A DNA stretch of 64,000 bases, from positions 1 to 64,000 of the forward strand of contig MDYQ01000134.1 of NCBI GenBank assembly GCA_003024175.1, read 5' to 3'. This DNA comes from Planoprotostelium fungivorum. Lineage: Eukaryota > Evosea > Variosea > Cavosteliida > Cavosteliaceae. The first letter of the stretch is position 1. Each line of letters starts with the position of its first letter. The position numbers were made by a program, and so were the translations under genes. A model generated the notes under the pieces. The model saw nothing but the letters and a program-made list of their open reading frames with translations. It did no database searches and was not told the DNA's origin. Positions 11,863-30,300 of this stretch are shown here, piece by piece.

Positions 11863-12524
11863 ATGGGGAAGATGATATCTAAACTGTTTGGCAACAAAGA
11901 GATGAGAGTTCTCATGCTCGGTCTCGACGCCGCTGGAAAAACAAGTATCCTTTGATCATATTCCATTCACGAGAGTCCGCTCTCTTACACATTGACCTTG
12001 ACTCCATCTAGCGATTTTATACAAGCTGAAACTTGGACAAGGAGTTAGCACCATCCCCACCGTCGGATTCAATGTAGAAACAGTTACGTTTAAAAAGGTC
12101 AAGTTCAACGTATGGGTGAGTGCCTCCGTCCATATCGCATCATCCACTGCGAGCGTGGAAGGCTTCTGTTCTCACACGACGAAAGGATGTCGGAGGTCAA
12201 GACAAGATTCGACCACTTTGGAGGCATTACTACGCCGGCACACAAGCTCTCATTTTCGTGGTGGACTCCAGCGATCGAGAAAGAATCGAAGAGGCCCGAC
12301 AAGAGTTGATGCGTATCATCAACGACCGAGAGATGAAGGACGCCATCCTCTTGGTCTTTGCCAACAAGAACGACCTCCCGAATGTGATGGATGGAGAGGA
12401 GATCAAGGAGAAGCTTGGCCTTGGAAAACTGAAAGACAGACACTGGCACGTCCAGTCTTCTTGCGCCATCTCTGGTGATGGTCTGTTAGACGGGCTCACC
12501 TGGTTGAACACGTACATCAAGTAA
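11863..12524 (+). CDS. arf1: ADP-ribosylation factor (Arf1-type small GTPase)
   Basis: Arf GTPases recruit coat proteins and lipid-modifying enzymes to Golgi and endosomal membranes. Three exons are joined at introns of about 11943-12011 and 12117-12180. The N-terminus [10 protein letters not shown] has the Gly2 needed for myristoylation and an amphipathic helix. GTP-binding motifs are complete: GLDAAGKT, switch [16 protein letters not shown] with the activating Gln, NKND, and CAISGDG (CAT in animal Arf1). Length is the standard of about 180 residues. The C-terminus ends WLNTYIK. The stop codon is at 12522-12524. Identity as class I/II Arf is secure; a match to a specific paralogue is not. 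Confidence 0.93.
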
Positions 12525-13392
12525 TTATAGACACACATAAGATCGAATAAAAGGAGAAAGATGAGACGAATGGAAGGTATCAATGTTTATACAAGAGTTA
12601 TGTACGGAGGGCAGGTGATGATGGACACCATTGTGCGGGATGGAAAGTGAATGCATCCATTCCGATGTGAATGTCCTCTCCAGAAAGATGATGTTACAGA
12701 TCTCGATAGGGGAAGCTGCTTTCTTCCGTGGGTAGTCTATTCGGAGACACCGGCGATGATTTCGCATGGGGTCGTGGTGTCCAACCGCTTCCCGATCCAT
12801 GGGAGTAGTGATTACTTCCCAGTGTGTGCCTTCGATTGGAAGGAGGACGAGAATACATCGTGTGTGTCATTGTCCCCTGAATGGTGGGGAACCTCGATTG
12901 GACAACCTCATCATCTAAAGAAGTTCTCTTCGACGGTGGACCGAGTGATGGTGCTCTCCTCCTCCAAAAAGTCTCTTCTTGATTCTTCTCCTTGTCTAAT
13001 ATGCAAGGGTGGAATGTCTCTCTCCTTTCTAACGGCCGGATTACGACGCGCTGCATCTCCGATGGTGAGGCTGCTGCGGCTTGTGGAAGCTGCTGTGGTG
13101 ATGAGATGCTAACCGTTTCGACCTGAAGCTGCCCTTATGGATTATTTTGAGAAAACCCGCCGGTTGCAGCAACACCAGAAATGACACCAGAAGGGTGCAC
13201 GCAGCGAATACCAACGAAACCAACTGGCGTGTACTCGCGTATAACTGCTTAGAAAGTCAAAAGAGGGAGCCACTTTAGCGTTTATTGCGTGCCGAGGGCA
13301 TATTTCGTTTACATGGCGATGAAAATATGCACCCCTCTGCCGTGACAAAAATCATGAAAACGAGAGGATTTCTTTATGGATTAAAATTGCGA
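12525..13392 (-). other. Intergenic stretch with a possible small minus-strand membrane protein
   Basis: Convergent spacer between the Arf gene and the Pmp-repeat gene. On the minus strand a hydrophobic stretch (LVFAACTLLVSFLVLLQPAGF, about 13220-13160) runs into a His/Ser/Lys-rich segment. An overlapping frame at 13056-12694 encodes a Ser/Arg/Pro-rich tail. No clear ATG plus splice model joins them, so I do not call a gene. The rest probably holds the 3' untranslated regions. Confidence 0.3.
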
Positions 13393-16300
13393 TCAAGGCA
13401 GGGATTGGAAGGTAACGACCTTGCTGGCATCCACAAACTGACCGTTCACGATCATGACCGCTCCACCGTTTGTTACGACAGAATTCAGGAAGCTGCTCGC
13501 GGCGGCAGTGTTCGAGCTGAAGATGTCGTTGTTGACGATGACCACACCCGAGTCCACCTGTTTCCTTTCAGTTCGAGACTCTCTCTGTCGTTCTCACTCT
13601 CAAGACACCGTCTGCACCGGCGTTGTTGCTGTTCAGCGTGGTACCAGTCAGAATGAGGTTTCCACTCTTGTGGTAGATCGTTGCGCTCTGTGATCCCGTG
13701 GTGGAACCACTGAGGACGTACATGGACTGCATGGTGAGCATTCCTTCGTTGTAGATGGTTGCAGAGTTTCCGGTCATGTTGGTGTAGGCCATGTTGATGA
13801 CGGAGGAAGTGGTAGATACGGCACCTCCGATGGGAGCCACGTTGCCCGAGAAGAGACAGCCGTTGATGATGGCATTCGTAGAGGCTCCGGTGGGGAAATT
13901 GAGAGCACCTGAGATCATCAGCCTAGGCAGGAGTCACACCTTCCTTCACCTCCTCTTGCGGTAGCCACGTTCGCCTTCAGCACGACGTTGTTGAGGTTGA
14001 TGATACCGTTCATGTGTACGGCACCTCCAGAGGTAGTGTTGGCGGTGTTGTAGGACAGCTCACTGTTCTTCATGACGACCTGAGAGTAGCTGGAAGCGAT
14101 GGCTCCACCCTGACCAGAGGTACAGTTGAGGATCTTGCTATTGAGCAGCTGAATGACACCGGTATCGGTGGGGTTCAGCAGGGCACGAATGGCACCTCCG
14201 GAGCTCAGAGACGTGGCAGAGGAGACGATGGAGTTTCCGAGGTAGATGTAACCTTGGTTCTGTCAGTCTTGATGATATCATCTTACATCATCATTCTCAC
14301 CCGAGCTGGAGCCGCTGTTCATCTGAAAAGGAGTTAGAGTCGTTTCAGTAGATGGAGTCGACTCACGTTGGCAAAACCACCACCCGAGATGGCAGAGAGG
14401 GCGACGGAGTTGGTGGAGTTGCAGAGGTTCAAGCTGACTTGACCTCCCGAATTGAGGTAGAAGACACCACCTACGTTGGCCACGTGGTTGTTGAATCGAA
14501 TCGAATTGAAGCTGGCCGGAGCATTGGCTGTGACGTTTCAGCTATAGAGAACGTCACTGATCTCACCGGAATTGTAACCAGCGACAAAGTAAGCTCCACC
14601 GTTGAGGGCGGCATTGTTGTTCAAGTGATCCATCGAGGTCAAGCTCAAGCCTGCTCCAGCGCTCTGCATGGTGATGTAACCAGCACCTCCTGAACCAGAG
14701 GATGCCACGTTGGATGTCATCTGACCACCTGTACCGGTGACCGAACTCTGGTCGGAGTAGATACCACCTGTCTCGCGATCAGATGGAAAGAATCTCGTTA
14801 CCCTCACCTCCGTTGATGGCCGTGTTGGAGACGATGGCGGCGTTGTTCAGGGTGACACCGTTGGGTGAATTGGTGTATTGTGTGTGCAGACTGCCACCGT
14901 TACCTCCGGCCGTGTTGTTGTACATGACGACATTGTTCAACTGTACAGATCAGTCACAAGAGGGTGATGAATGAAGATCTTCACCTGAATGGTTGTACCG
15001 TTGATGACGCTGATACCTCCTCCGTTGGCCGTCGCCACATTCGAAGAGATGTTACCTCCGTTGTAGACGAGAGATCCCAGTGACCAGTAGATACCACCTA
15101 ATCGTGTGAGAAGATGAGAAGGAGATCATATGAGAGGTACCTGCGCTGCTCGCTGCCACGTTGTTGGTAACGATGATGTTGTTAGCCACGGCATTGGATC
15201 CCACACCAGAGATAGCACCACCAGGGCTAGAAGATGCAGCACGGTTGAAAGTGAAGGAACAGTTGTCCATCTGTCGATGGTCAACGTCGAGCTCGTGATG
15301 GATGAATTCTCACTCGGAAGGTAGAGTGGGCAAAGTATGCAGCACCACCGAGACCTCCAATGTTGGAAAACATGGTCAGGTTGTAGAGAGATGAGCTACT
15401 AGAGTTCTTCAGGTAGAGACCACCACCCGATGTGGTGATGTTCGCGTTGTTGTTGAAGATAGCCGAGTTACCGATGGTGAGATTAGTTCCAGAGGTGTAA
15501 ACGGCACCACCAGCCTGAGATCCATAGTTCTTATCCATGGAAGCTCCCACCACCTTCGTTACGGTCAGCGAGAAGATAAAGTGATACGGAACACCTGCAG
15601 CACTGAGGTGGTAGAGTAAATGGCTCCTCCACAGCCAGCGGCACTGTTCAATCTGGAGGTCACACCGTTGATGGTTCCCTGAGATCCCACCACGAGAATG
15701 GCACCTCCGCTAGAGAAGTTGGACAATTGTCCGGCTGCAGGGACGTCAATGACGTCTCAGGTAGATCTCCCTCTCACCTTGGGAATTCACCGTGTTGGAG
15801 TTGGCGGTGGTGGTCGTCATGGTGAAGCTTCCGACGTTCATGAGACGGATGGCGGCACCACCTTCCGTGTTGGGTGTGGCGCTGACAATACCTGGTAGAG
15901 TCAGATGTATGTTCGAGGTAGAGAAAGCTCACCGTTGACCGTGTTGTTGTTGGTCGTGAGAGTGGTAGAGGTGAAGGTGGTCACACCGGTGACGGCTAAA
16001 CCGGCACCACCCAGGCCAGCGATGTTGTTGCTGAAAGTGCAGTTGTTGATGGTCAACGTCGTGAGAGAAGAGATCAGGGCACCACCTGCGGACGCTCAGC
16101 ACTGAAGACGATTCGAATGGACTTCACCTCCCAAGTTGGACAGACCGGAAACTGTGGTGGTGGCGGTGTTGGTGTCAAAATTGGAGTTCAGAAGAGTACC
16201 GCTGGTTCCTTGGTAGACGTAGAGACCTGCACCGGTGGCTCCTCCGTTGGATGTCAATACCGAGCTGCTGACAGTGAAAGCTGGAGGAGTCAGAGAGATA

Positions 16301-17982
16301 TCGTGGAAGTCTCGAATGCTCACTGGAAGTGTTGAACAGGGCAGCAGCACCCAAGTTGGCAGTGTTGGACTGCAGAGTAGAGCTAGTCAGTTGCAAGGGA
16401 TTGACTGAGATGGTCAGAAGAGGAGATTCCGATGAGATTTCGCTCACCTCCAACGGCTGCAATACCACCTCCGCTGTAGGCATTGTTGGATGAGATGGTG
16501 TTGGACGTTATGGTCTTGCTGTTGGCGCCGCTGAGGTACATTCCTTCCAGAGTCAGAACTCCATCTACATCGTTGTAGATCACCTCCGCCGGCTCCGCTG
16601 GCCGCATTGTTTAGGGTGATGGTGCTCGAGGTGATACTGAGGGTACCTGCAATATACATACCTGCTCCGGCCACATCTGCAGTGTTACTACCCATGTTAG
16701 CAGGTCGACGACAGAGTCACATTCACCTGATGACCGTTGCGCTGTTCATGTTGAACTGACAGAAGGTAACCGGAGAAGCTACGTAATCGCCCAGACCTCC
16801 TCCATAGTTGGCGGCGTTGGCTGATGACACGTCAGAGACTGTCGAGTTCTCTCCCTCACCCTCAAATCGCGATGACGTCACGGTGACAGAAGAGCCCGAG
16901 GCACAGTAGACACCACCTCCACTGTACGGAGTCGATCCTCCCTTGATGGCACTGTTTCTCAAAAAGGTGGAAGAGATCAAAGTGAGGTTGCCCAAGTTGG
17001 TCACGGACACTCCACCACCGTTACCGTTGGTCACGGTATTGTCCGTGAAGGTGCAGAGCTGTACGACGGCCGTAGCACCGACGAGATTGATGGCAGAGCC
17101 GTTGGCACCGGTCAGCTTGTTGAGAGAGAAGGTGTTGTTGTAGACGGTGGTCACTCCGGAGTTGATGGTCAGAGCACTGTTGGAGTTGGAGCTGTTGGTG
17201 AAGGTGTTTCCGGTGACGATGGCGACGGAAGCTGCGAGGAGTCAGAGGAGGATGGAGCTGTGATGGAGCGGTCTCACTCGAAGTCATGGAGACGGCACCG
17301 CAGTTGGAGGAGAAAGTGCAGCCGCTGATGATGGTGGTGACGCCGGAAGCTACAAAGACGTTGCCCAGGGGACAACCGTTGTTTGTAAACTGGTTGTTGG
17401 TCGATATGAATGTACTGCCCGCCGCCAAGTTGATGACGCCACCTCCGTTGTTGGTGAAGGTGGAAGAGTCCAACTACTCGAGTCAGGCGGAGATGATGTG
17501 GATGTTCTGACCTGCACGGTGACGGCAGAGGTGGAGCTGATGGACCCGGCCGCGTTTCCCGTGAAGGTACAACTGGTGATCTGGCAACTGGCCGCACCGG
17601 TGAGCTGGATGGCGGTGGCAGCCGAGCTGGTGAAAGTAATTCCGTTCACCACGAGGGGTCCAGAGGAAGTGACGGCACCAGAAATGACGGCGGAATTAGA
17701 AGAAGTGAGATACCACGAAGTGGATCCAGCAAGCGTCAAACTCTGAGAGATCGATCAGAACGATGTGTGGAATCGTGAATGATATACCCCGGTATACGAT
17801 CCTGCGGCCAGTTGGATGGTCGCAAATGCATAAGCCGAACCGGCGGTCACCGCTGATTCGAACAATCAGAAGATTATATGACACCATCGCACACCTGCTG
17901 AAAGAGCGGCAGGAGTGTCTGCCGTGGCATAATACTGAGCGAATACTCTCGCAAAGAACAAGATAATACAGAAGACCCTCAT
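13393..17982 (-). CDS. Large secreted Pmp-repeat (right-handed beta-helix) protein
   Basis: The start at 17982 gives a signal peptide (MRVFCIILFFARVFAQ). About 20 exons follow, most 120-250 nt, separated by short GT-AG introns. The product has dozens of repeats rich in Gly, Ala, Ser, Thr and Asn with the Pmp pattern FxxN followed by GGA/GGG, for example LFSGNVAPIGGAVST and FTDNTVTNGNGGGVSV. Such repeats fold into a parallel beta-helix in chlamydial polymorphic membrane proteins and many protist surface proteins. No transmembrane segment or GPI signal is seen, and the end is VVTFQSLP before the stop at 13393, so secretion is expected. Ser/Thr and Asn sites suggest glycosylation. One intron (16559-16583) is only 25 nt. 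Some exon edges are approximate; the ligand is unknown. Confidence 0.75.
16559..16583 (-). repeat. 25-nt mini-intron made of the CTACAACG motif
   Basis: On the minus strand the intron reads GTGATCTACAACGATGTAG followed by ATGGAG. Removing 25 nt joins SGAG to GVLTLEGMYLSG in frame. An alternative 19-nt removal (same phase) adds one residue. The sequence between donor and acceptor is essentially an inverted CTACAAC/TGTAG pair. It is nearly the same as the mini-intron at 30461-30485 in an unrelated gene. Confidence 0.65.
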
Positions 17983-18273
17983 GCTTTGCTCTACGCAGTT
18001 CTTTCTAAAATCAGATTCGAGCTCGCAAGAATTCCACCAGAGCGGACATGAGACATCAACACCTCAAGGCTCCTTTCGGTCAAACTTGCACGAAAGCAGA
18101 TTCACACAAAAGGCAGAGACTTATGGTGTGGGCGACGCTCGTAAGATCTATCACTGAGTAGCGCAGGAGATAGATCCTCAACTACCAGCTTTCTATTCAT
18201 ATGTCTTCTTTCTCTCCTGTGGTTATCCTTTAGCCTCCACTCCTCCGCCTGCCTTTGGTCATCATGACATCTT

Positions 18274-19165
18274 CTAATTCAATGATGATGATGATCCGTA
18301 CGGGAGATGATGTTGTCTGTTTCTTGCTGTTGCGAATGCGAAACAACTGGCCGCAGCTAGACAGCAGCAGCAGCAGAAGACAACTAAGAGTGGGAGGATG
18401 AAGTAGAGGAAAAGTGTTCCAGCTGATATGAATGAGCTTAATTTTAGGCGCGACCGTTTCGTGTATAAATTTCAATTTCGAAATTCTCTCACCAGCGCTG
18501 TAGCCTCCTCCCAGCACGAAGCAACCATCACCACCCTCTACACTGCTGACAGATATCGTGTAGTTTAACTTCAAGTTGGGTGATTTGAGGTTCTTTGCAT
18601 GATAGACGGTCTGATTGATGCCGAGACCGATGTAAAATGAGCCTCCACATGAAGTCATATCGCTCGTACAACTATCGAGATCCGAATGGACGTGCTGAAT
18701 GGTGTGATGTCAGCGGTGTGGTCGATGTGATTCATCGATCGAATGTCTCACCTTTATATAACGCGTATCGCTCAGCGTGAAAGGAATGGCCGCTTCATTT
18801 GCGTACAAGTTGAGGAAAGAATGATCCGAGTTCGATTGTTTAGGTTCTAATATGCAGATGACGACCGAAAGTTTGTCTGATCCTGACCAAGGTTTATGGT
18901 CCCAGCTGTGAGAACGTTATAAATGGAGCTCTCTCATCGTTTAGACTGACCGATACAATTTAAAGTCTGTCGGATCGGGTCCTATCGTACCATTCAGTAT
19001 CAAGCTCTCTTCTGATGGTAGAAATATCGGCTCTCCAGCGCTACCAGCAGGATATGCTGTATTCCAAATCCAGATGGGCACTCCAATGGTAGAGGCGAGG
19101 GCCAAAATTGTGAATATCGTAAAGAGAACACTTGTGAGCAGCCACAGAGGCTTGAGGTTCGTCAT
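18274..19165 (-). CDS. Two-membrane-segment surface protein, copy 1
   Basis: No known family. The start ATG at 19165 opens MTNLKPLWLLTSVLFTIFTI, a first membrane helix. A roughly 150-residue extracytoplasmic region with Asn-X-Ser/Thr sites (NGT, NQT, NYT) and spaced cysteines (CTSDMTSCGG) follows. A second helix then enters a Cys cluster (CCCCC), and the short cytosolic tail ends SSSSLN. Introns are near 18950-18906, 18752-18696 and 18490-18420. The order of parts, a WNT/WNEKGT-type motif after helix 1 and a Cys-rich helix 2 match the neighbour at 19249-20113, so the two look like divergent paralogues. Their start codons are 83 bp apart on opposite strands. Confidence 0.7.
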
Positions 19166-19248
19166 GTTTTGCGATTTGGAAGAAATGACATCGCAACGGC
19201 AATCAGCAATCCGTTTCACAACCGACAGGAACAGCTCTTCAATGACCG

Positions 19249-20113
19249 ATGGTGATAGCATTCAATTGCGGTAAAATCACGTGGCTCTCCCTCGCCATCT
19301 TCTCTACCATATTAACGCTCGGTGCCCTGTCGGCAGCCATTTCAATTCCAATCTATGTCTGGAACGAAAAAGGAACATATGAACAAGGAGGGACACAAGT
19401 CTTTATAGAGAATAACGGCGAGGCAGCCATCAATGGCACAGTGAGTCAAAGATCTGAAATCACCAGCTGATATATATCACAGCTACGGCCCCATGAACTG
19501 ATCGATTTTCGTTGGGATCACCTCGTAACCAGAGATCCCAACGACGATGAAGGCATACAAGTGGGTCTCATCTTTTGTAATGTACATGTTTTGTTGATTA
19601 CCAACAGGTCTGTTTCTACCGACTCGGCGCAGAAGGCGATCACTATTGCCCTGACGATTTCGGTCTGGTTAATATTCGAGTCTCCATCAAGGTACATCTT
19701 CTTTTCATCTTGTCATTCTCAACCCTATACAGTCGGGCAAGAATCCAAAGTTGATCCCCGGCTATTCATCATCGTACGTCGACCCCATCAGTCACTGCTC
19801 CGATGTGATCAAATCATGTCAAGGATCCATCTTCATCGTGGTCGGTCTCGAAGATAGCAACGAAACATCCTACGAATGCGACTTTTTTGGTAAGATCAAG
19901 AGGGAGAGACTGGATGTGGGCACGTGTGGCATCAACCGAGTCGTCTACACGTGGATTCTCATCTCGGTGGCCCTACCTCTCATCACTCTGTGCTTCTGCT
20001 GTATGTGCGTGAGTGTCCTCTTCTGGTTCGCCTTCAGGAGGTCCATGGTTGTCACACCGATGAGAACCATGCTAAGGAGAGAGGAAGCAGCGAGTCTGCT
20101 CTATGCGTCGTAA
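19249..20113 (+). CDS. Two-membrane-segment surface protein, copy 2
   Basis: No known family. Four exons are separated by introns of about 19441-19482, 19561-19607 and 19693-19733. Helix 1 (WLSLAIFSTILTLGALSAAI) is followed by SIPIYVWNEKGTYEQGG. A luminal or extracellular domain has cysteines (CFYRLGAEGDHYC, DVIKSCQGS, ECDFFG, GTCGINR). Helix 2 is WILISVALPLITLCFCCMCV, and the short basic tail ends LLYAS. The layout matches the minus-strand neighbour 18274-19165. The two-helix topology with a Cys-bearing loop is loosely like tetraspan relatives or Dictyostelium surface proteins, but no assignment is justified. Confidence 0.7.
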
Positions 20114-20311
20114 ATAAATGGTGTACAGAGACAACCAGGGTGGAAGATAGGTCTATCGAATTGGTTAATACGAGAAGTCTGGTGTCTCCTTTGCACTCCT
20201 GAGAGGGAATATTCAAAGAGGTCTACACTTGTCAATTATGCGACCGTTGAGGTGTGGAGGGAGATGAAACACGAAGGAGCAAAGCAGGCACAACCGAAGA
20301 GAGAGACCATC

Positions 20312-21224
20312 ATGCACGCTTCCCCCACGCCCCTCACCGTGGTCGTCTTGGGTGATGCTGCCATCGGCAAGAAGAGTCTAATTACGAGTTACAAAGGAAT
20401 GTGGCCGAGGGAGTATGAGCCACAAATCCCCAAACAGGCCGAGACAGAATTGTTTATAGAAGGTGAGTCTATGATGTGTAGAGTGGTTTGTAATAAGGGA
20501 AGGTCAACACTATCAAGTCGCTTGGGTGACAGCGAACGATGCAGCCTTCGAGTTGATGGGACCCCTGTGTTTCCCTGCCACTGCCGACGTTTTCATTCTA
20601 TGCTTCTCGATCGCCAGGTGAACGAGGTTCCTTCTGTCCTCATCTCGTACTCAACAGCCACACAGACCTATGTCACTCTTGAACATCAGAGACAAGTGGC
20701 TTCCCGAGTTGAAGAATAGAGCCAACCACGCCAGAATCATTCTCTGCGGCACAATGAGCGACCTAAGATACGATCCAGATACGGTGGACGCCTTACATGC
20801 ACAAGGTCTAGCCCCCATCTGTCCTCGTTGGGCTTCTGACACCGCCACCAAAATGTCCATCGACACATACATCGAGTGTTCATCGACGGCACAGAAGGGT
20901 TTGGACTCTCTCTTCTTCGAGGTGAGATTCATCATTCCTGATGTATTTTGCACACATTGAACGCCGCAGATTGCATCTTCTTCACGACGACAACACAGTA
21001 TGGAACAAGTTGAAATCCTCCACGCGAGGAGAAGATCCGATTCAGATGCACAACAGTGTTGCTGTGACATGCGAGTCCGAGCCAAGTCCTCACAGGTCCA
21101 ATGCTTCTGCTCTCCGTCCGATCATCAGCACTCACAATCATCTACCCAATCCTCTTCGTCTTTGCAGGCCAGCTTGAAGAGGAAGCACAGCAAAGTGAAG
21201 AAACTGCTGACAGGTCACTCATGA
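20312..21224 (+). CDS. Atypical Rho-family-like GTPase with degenerate nucleotide motifs
   Basis: Four exons. The body aligns by eye with Rho GTPases: VVLGDAAIGKKSLITSY (P-loop), ADVFILCFSIARPMSLLNI and KWLPELKN (Rho DVFLICFS...KWYPEV). After these come RIILCGTMSDLRYD at the NKxD site, and YIECSSTAQKGLDSLFFE at the SAK site. The Thr/Ser after GK is Lys. The DTAGQE motif is replaced by WVTANDAA, with no catalytic Gln. The base-recognition motif is GTMSD. The long C-terminal tail is Cys/Ser-rich then basic (SLKRKHSKVKKLLTGHS), with no CAAX box. An upstream in-frame ATG at 20252 is possible. It is likely a GTPase with altered or no hydrolysis, held at membranes by its basic tail. Confidence 0.65.
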
Positions 21225-21583
21225 TGCGAGACATGTTCCGCAAAGCATAACGGATGACCTTCATCGTGATCGTGGTCGGGAGAGAATTTTTCCACAGAGA
21301 TGTATCGAAATGTTGAATAGAAACAGTTATTTATCTATCACGTGACTCTTTTATTCATCACCTTGACGTTCAACTGACCGTTGATATTGTCCACCATCTA
21401 TTGAACACGTCTCTTGAGCTGCCATTTCAGGCGTTACCAACGTAGAAGATGCACTATGTCCCTGGGGATGCACGATCTATAGAATATACAGGGGTATTTA
21501 CCAACCGGTGACTAATTGACCTATGTGGGTGCCAGGACTACAAGCCAACACACCTCCAACACATATCGCATCTGTTCATCTAT
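21225..21583. other. Convergent spacer between Rho-like and receptor-kinase genes
   Basis: About 360 bp containing the 3' ends of both flanking genes. No coding or RNA feature was seen. Confidence 0.5.
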
Positions 21584-27108
<5,525 letters not shown>

Positions 27109-27305
27109 GGGATCAATCAGATGTCTCGGCTCCGCTTGTCACCCTTTGATGGCGTTTTTGAACAAACATTCTATTGACATACGCCTGTGCGACTGTGAGG
27201 CGACACACTAGCACACCAATTGGATGGGATGAACAGAAGACGATGTCTATTCATCTTCTGTTCTCTGTTCTTGCAGCCAATCAGGGTACAATAAAAGAGA
27301 ATAAA

Positions 27306-30300
27306 ATGGGTAACAAATCTCTACACATCACACATCTCACATCGCCCCGCAGTGGGGGCCAACGTGTGCACGGACACTAACGATTACGATAATAACCATT
27401 CCAAAATCACAAGAGAGCTCATGTTTCTCGTCCCTCCACATGTATCGTATCTCCCACCTCATGGTGCATCAGAGAGAAAAGAACTCCTCGGCTTCGGAGA
27501 CCCTTGGAGATTGAAAGAAGGAGTCGAAATCACTGACAAGAAAACGAACAAAGGAGGCATCATACACTCTCTATATGACCTCCAGATCGGTGTCAAATAC
27601 ATCACTGATGTGCCCGACGTTCTCGTGCAGAGGACCACGGAAAACAGAATCACAGTTTGGAGGAAAAAGGTGTGTCAACGTCAACAGAAGAATCTATCGA
27701 CTTGCCATATCTCCATCCCTCTTTTCGACATCAAATGTCGATAGATGAACCTTTGTTGATATCACCTCCAGCCCAAACACGACAAACATCATCTATTGGA
27801 GCCGCCCATTAGAAAGTCCTCCTCTGCCATACCCGTCAAAGAACAACCTCACAGCGCTCCCGAGTCCATTCCGAGGTATCATCCATCATACACACCCTTC
27901 CTCACGTCCAATCAGATCGAATCCCATCAAGATCCCCGAATGGAGTAACTCTTACAAGAAACCGAATTACATCGAGAGCTCCGCGGACAGCGTCAGCCCC
28001 AGCCTGGCATCACAGAGCTGTGACTCTGTCTCCTTCGGTTCCATTCCTAGAGGTGAATCCGCCATCCCAACACGCTTCGAGTTGAAATGTGGAACAGGTG
28101 GTGACATTCTGACGGCTTCTTATGGACACTCCTTCGAGGCCGACGGCTTCACCATCATGAAGAGCCTGCCGCGATCACTCATGGAACGATCCGTCTCGGA
28201 ATCATCCTTCTCTTCTAACGTCAGTGATCCCATCGTACAGGTGAGATCATCCATCTACAACGAGACGTGACGAGAACAGATCGAAGTGGAGATCCAGCAC
28301 CCACACATCCCCAAAGAGAAGATCGAGAAGGTGGTAGACGATCTCATACTGGTCAGGCCCAACGGAAAGAACATGAAGGGAACGCTGTACATGTCGAACT
28401 ATCAGATCATATTCTTACCTCAAGTGAGCACGGATGAGCCACGTGATCACTGATGACAACAGTACTCTTCTCACAATTTTCTATCGGATAATATTCGATT
28501 CATGAGAGCTGAATTCAGCCTTCCCCTGGCCACCATAGCCCGATTCGAAAAGGTGAAGCGATTCTCATCTACAACCCGCCACTCCATCTGAATCTTCCAG
28601 GTGGACCGCCAGAATTCCAGTGTCTTCTCCTTTGGTGGAGAGAACTTCTACGCCTTGGACATCTTTGCCAAAGACTTTCGCCGGCCCATTCGGTTTCTCA
28701 TGGATCCCAACAACACGAAGCACCAGCGTAAAGAGATCTGCGATTACCTCAACACTCACGTCTACCCTCAACGATTGGAAGACGTCTTTGCCGTATCTTC
28801 TTCAGTCAGAGACGGAGAGGATCGATTGGCCATCGGGTGGTGAGGATATCGGATGAAACTTCGTGGGAAATTGAAGAGGGAAGGGGGTTGTATGATGTGG
28901 AAGAGGAATTTGGGAGGTTTGGTGTGGGAAAAGAAGGAAACAAGTGGAAATTCTGTTACGATAACAATAAGTACCAATTGTGTGACACCTATCCCAAGAT
29001 CATCGTGGTACCCTCTCAGGCCACGGAGGATATGCTGGTGAGTGAAAGATGATGGTGCGTTGTAGATTGACCTGAACAGAAGGAAGTGGCGAATTTCAGG
29101 AGTAAGGGGAGGATTCCCGCCCTGACTTGGATGAACTCGGAGACGGGTGCCTCACTCACCCGGTGATCTACAACGCTCTATTCGAATGCAACTCACCTCC
29201 CACAGATGCAGTCAGCCCAAGACAGGTATCTCACGCTCTTACCACTGCTCTGCCGACGGTGACCTCATCAAAAACATCCAAGGTGAACTCTGAGATTTCA
29301 TCGACATCTCTCTGAAATCTCCCAGCCGCCAATTCGGTCTCTCAGCGTCTTCACATCATGGACGCCCGTCCCATGGCCAATGCATTAGCCAACATGGCCC
29401 TGGGTGGAGGTTACGAGAACATATCGTACTACCCCAACTGTGAATTGACATTCATGGGTGTAGCCAATATCCACGTCGTGAGAGACTCTTGGAACAAACT
29501 GAGGGAGCTGTGCGACGCCGCGTCGTTGCATCATCTGGATGCCGAGGTGAGAGGGTGGGGGAGGGTCCGGAGTGACTCGTTGTAGACGGACGTGGCGAAC
29601 AAGGGGAATGCGAACGGTAACAGTACGAACGCCAACTGGCTGTCGCAATTGGAGGGGACGAGGTGGCTGGATCATTTGAGCAGCATCATCGGGGGAAGCT
29701 TGAAGATCGTGCAGATCTTAGATCAGAGATCGGAATCTGTACTGGTTCATTGTTCAGATGGGTGAGAGATCTATTCGTGGATGTATTTATATCATGCATC
29801 CTCATCACATGATGCACCATCGTCCATCATGAACATCATGATCATCATGATCATCATCATGATTATCAACATCGTGATCATCGACATCATGAAATCGATC
29901 TATACATTGACAAGAGTCACAGATGGGACAGAACATCCCAAGTGTGTTCCCTAGTGCAAGTGATGATCGACGGTTACTACCGCACCACCCGCGGTTTCTG
30001 CATCCTCATCGAGAAGACTTGGCTCCAGTTCGGTCACAAATTCGGCGAACGCCTCGGTCTCAATTTCGACGCCCCCGCCGGCAGGGACGGAGAGAGAAGT
30101 CCCATTTTCTTTCAATTCATCGATGCCACGTGGCAGGTCATGCAGCAATTTCCCGCCTCTTTTCAATTCACGGAAGAACTACTGGTCGTTATATTAGAGC
30201 ACTCTTACTCGGGAAGGTTCGGAACGTTTCTACTCGATTCGATCAAGCAGAGAGAAGAGAATCGGGTGAGAAATTTCGTGGAGACGGGATTTGGCTGAAG

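Noticed and set aside
13041-13223. A 16-nt intron joining two frames of a possible minus-strand membrane protein
   Set aside because: The start codon is not ATG and the proposed intron is shorter than any supported one in the window.
13393-17982. Bacterial (chlamydial) origin or contamination for the Pmp-repeat genes
   Set aside because: Both genes contain many short spliceosomal introns with the same style and motif as all neighbours.
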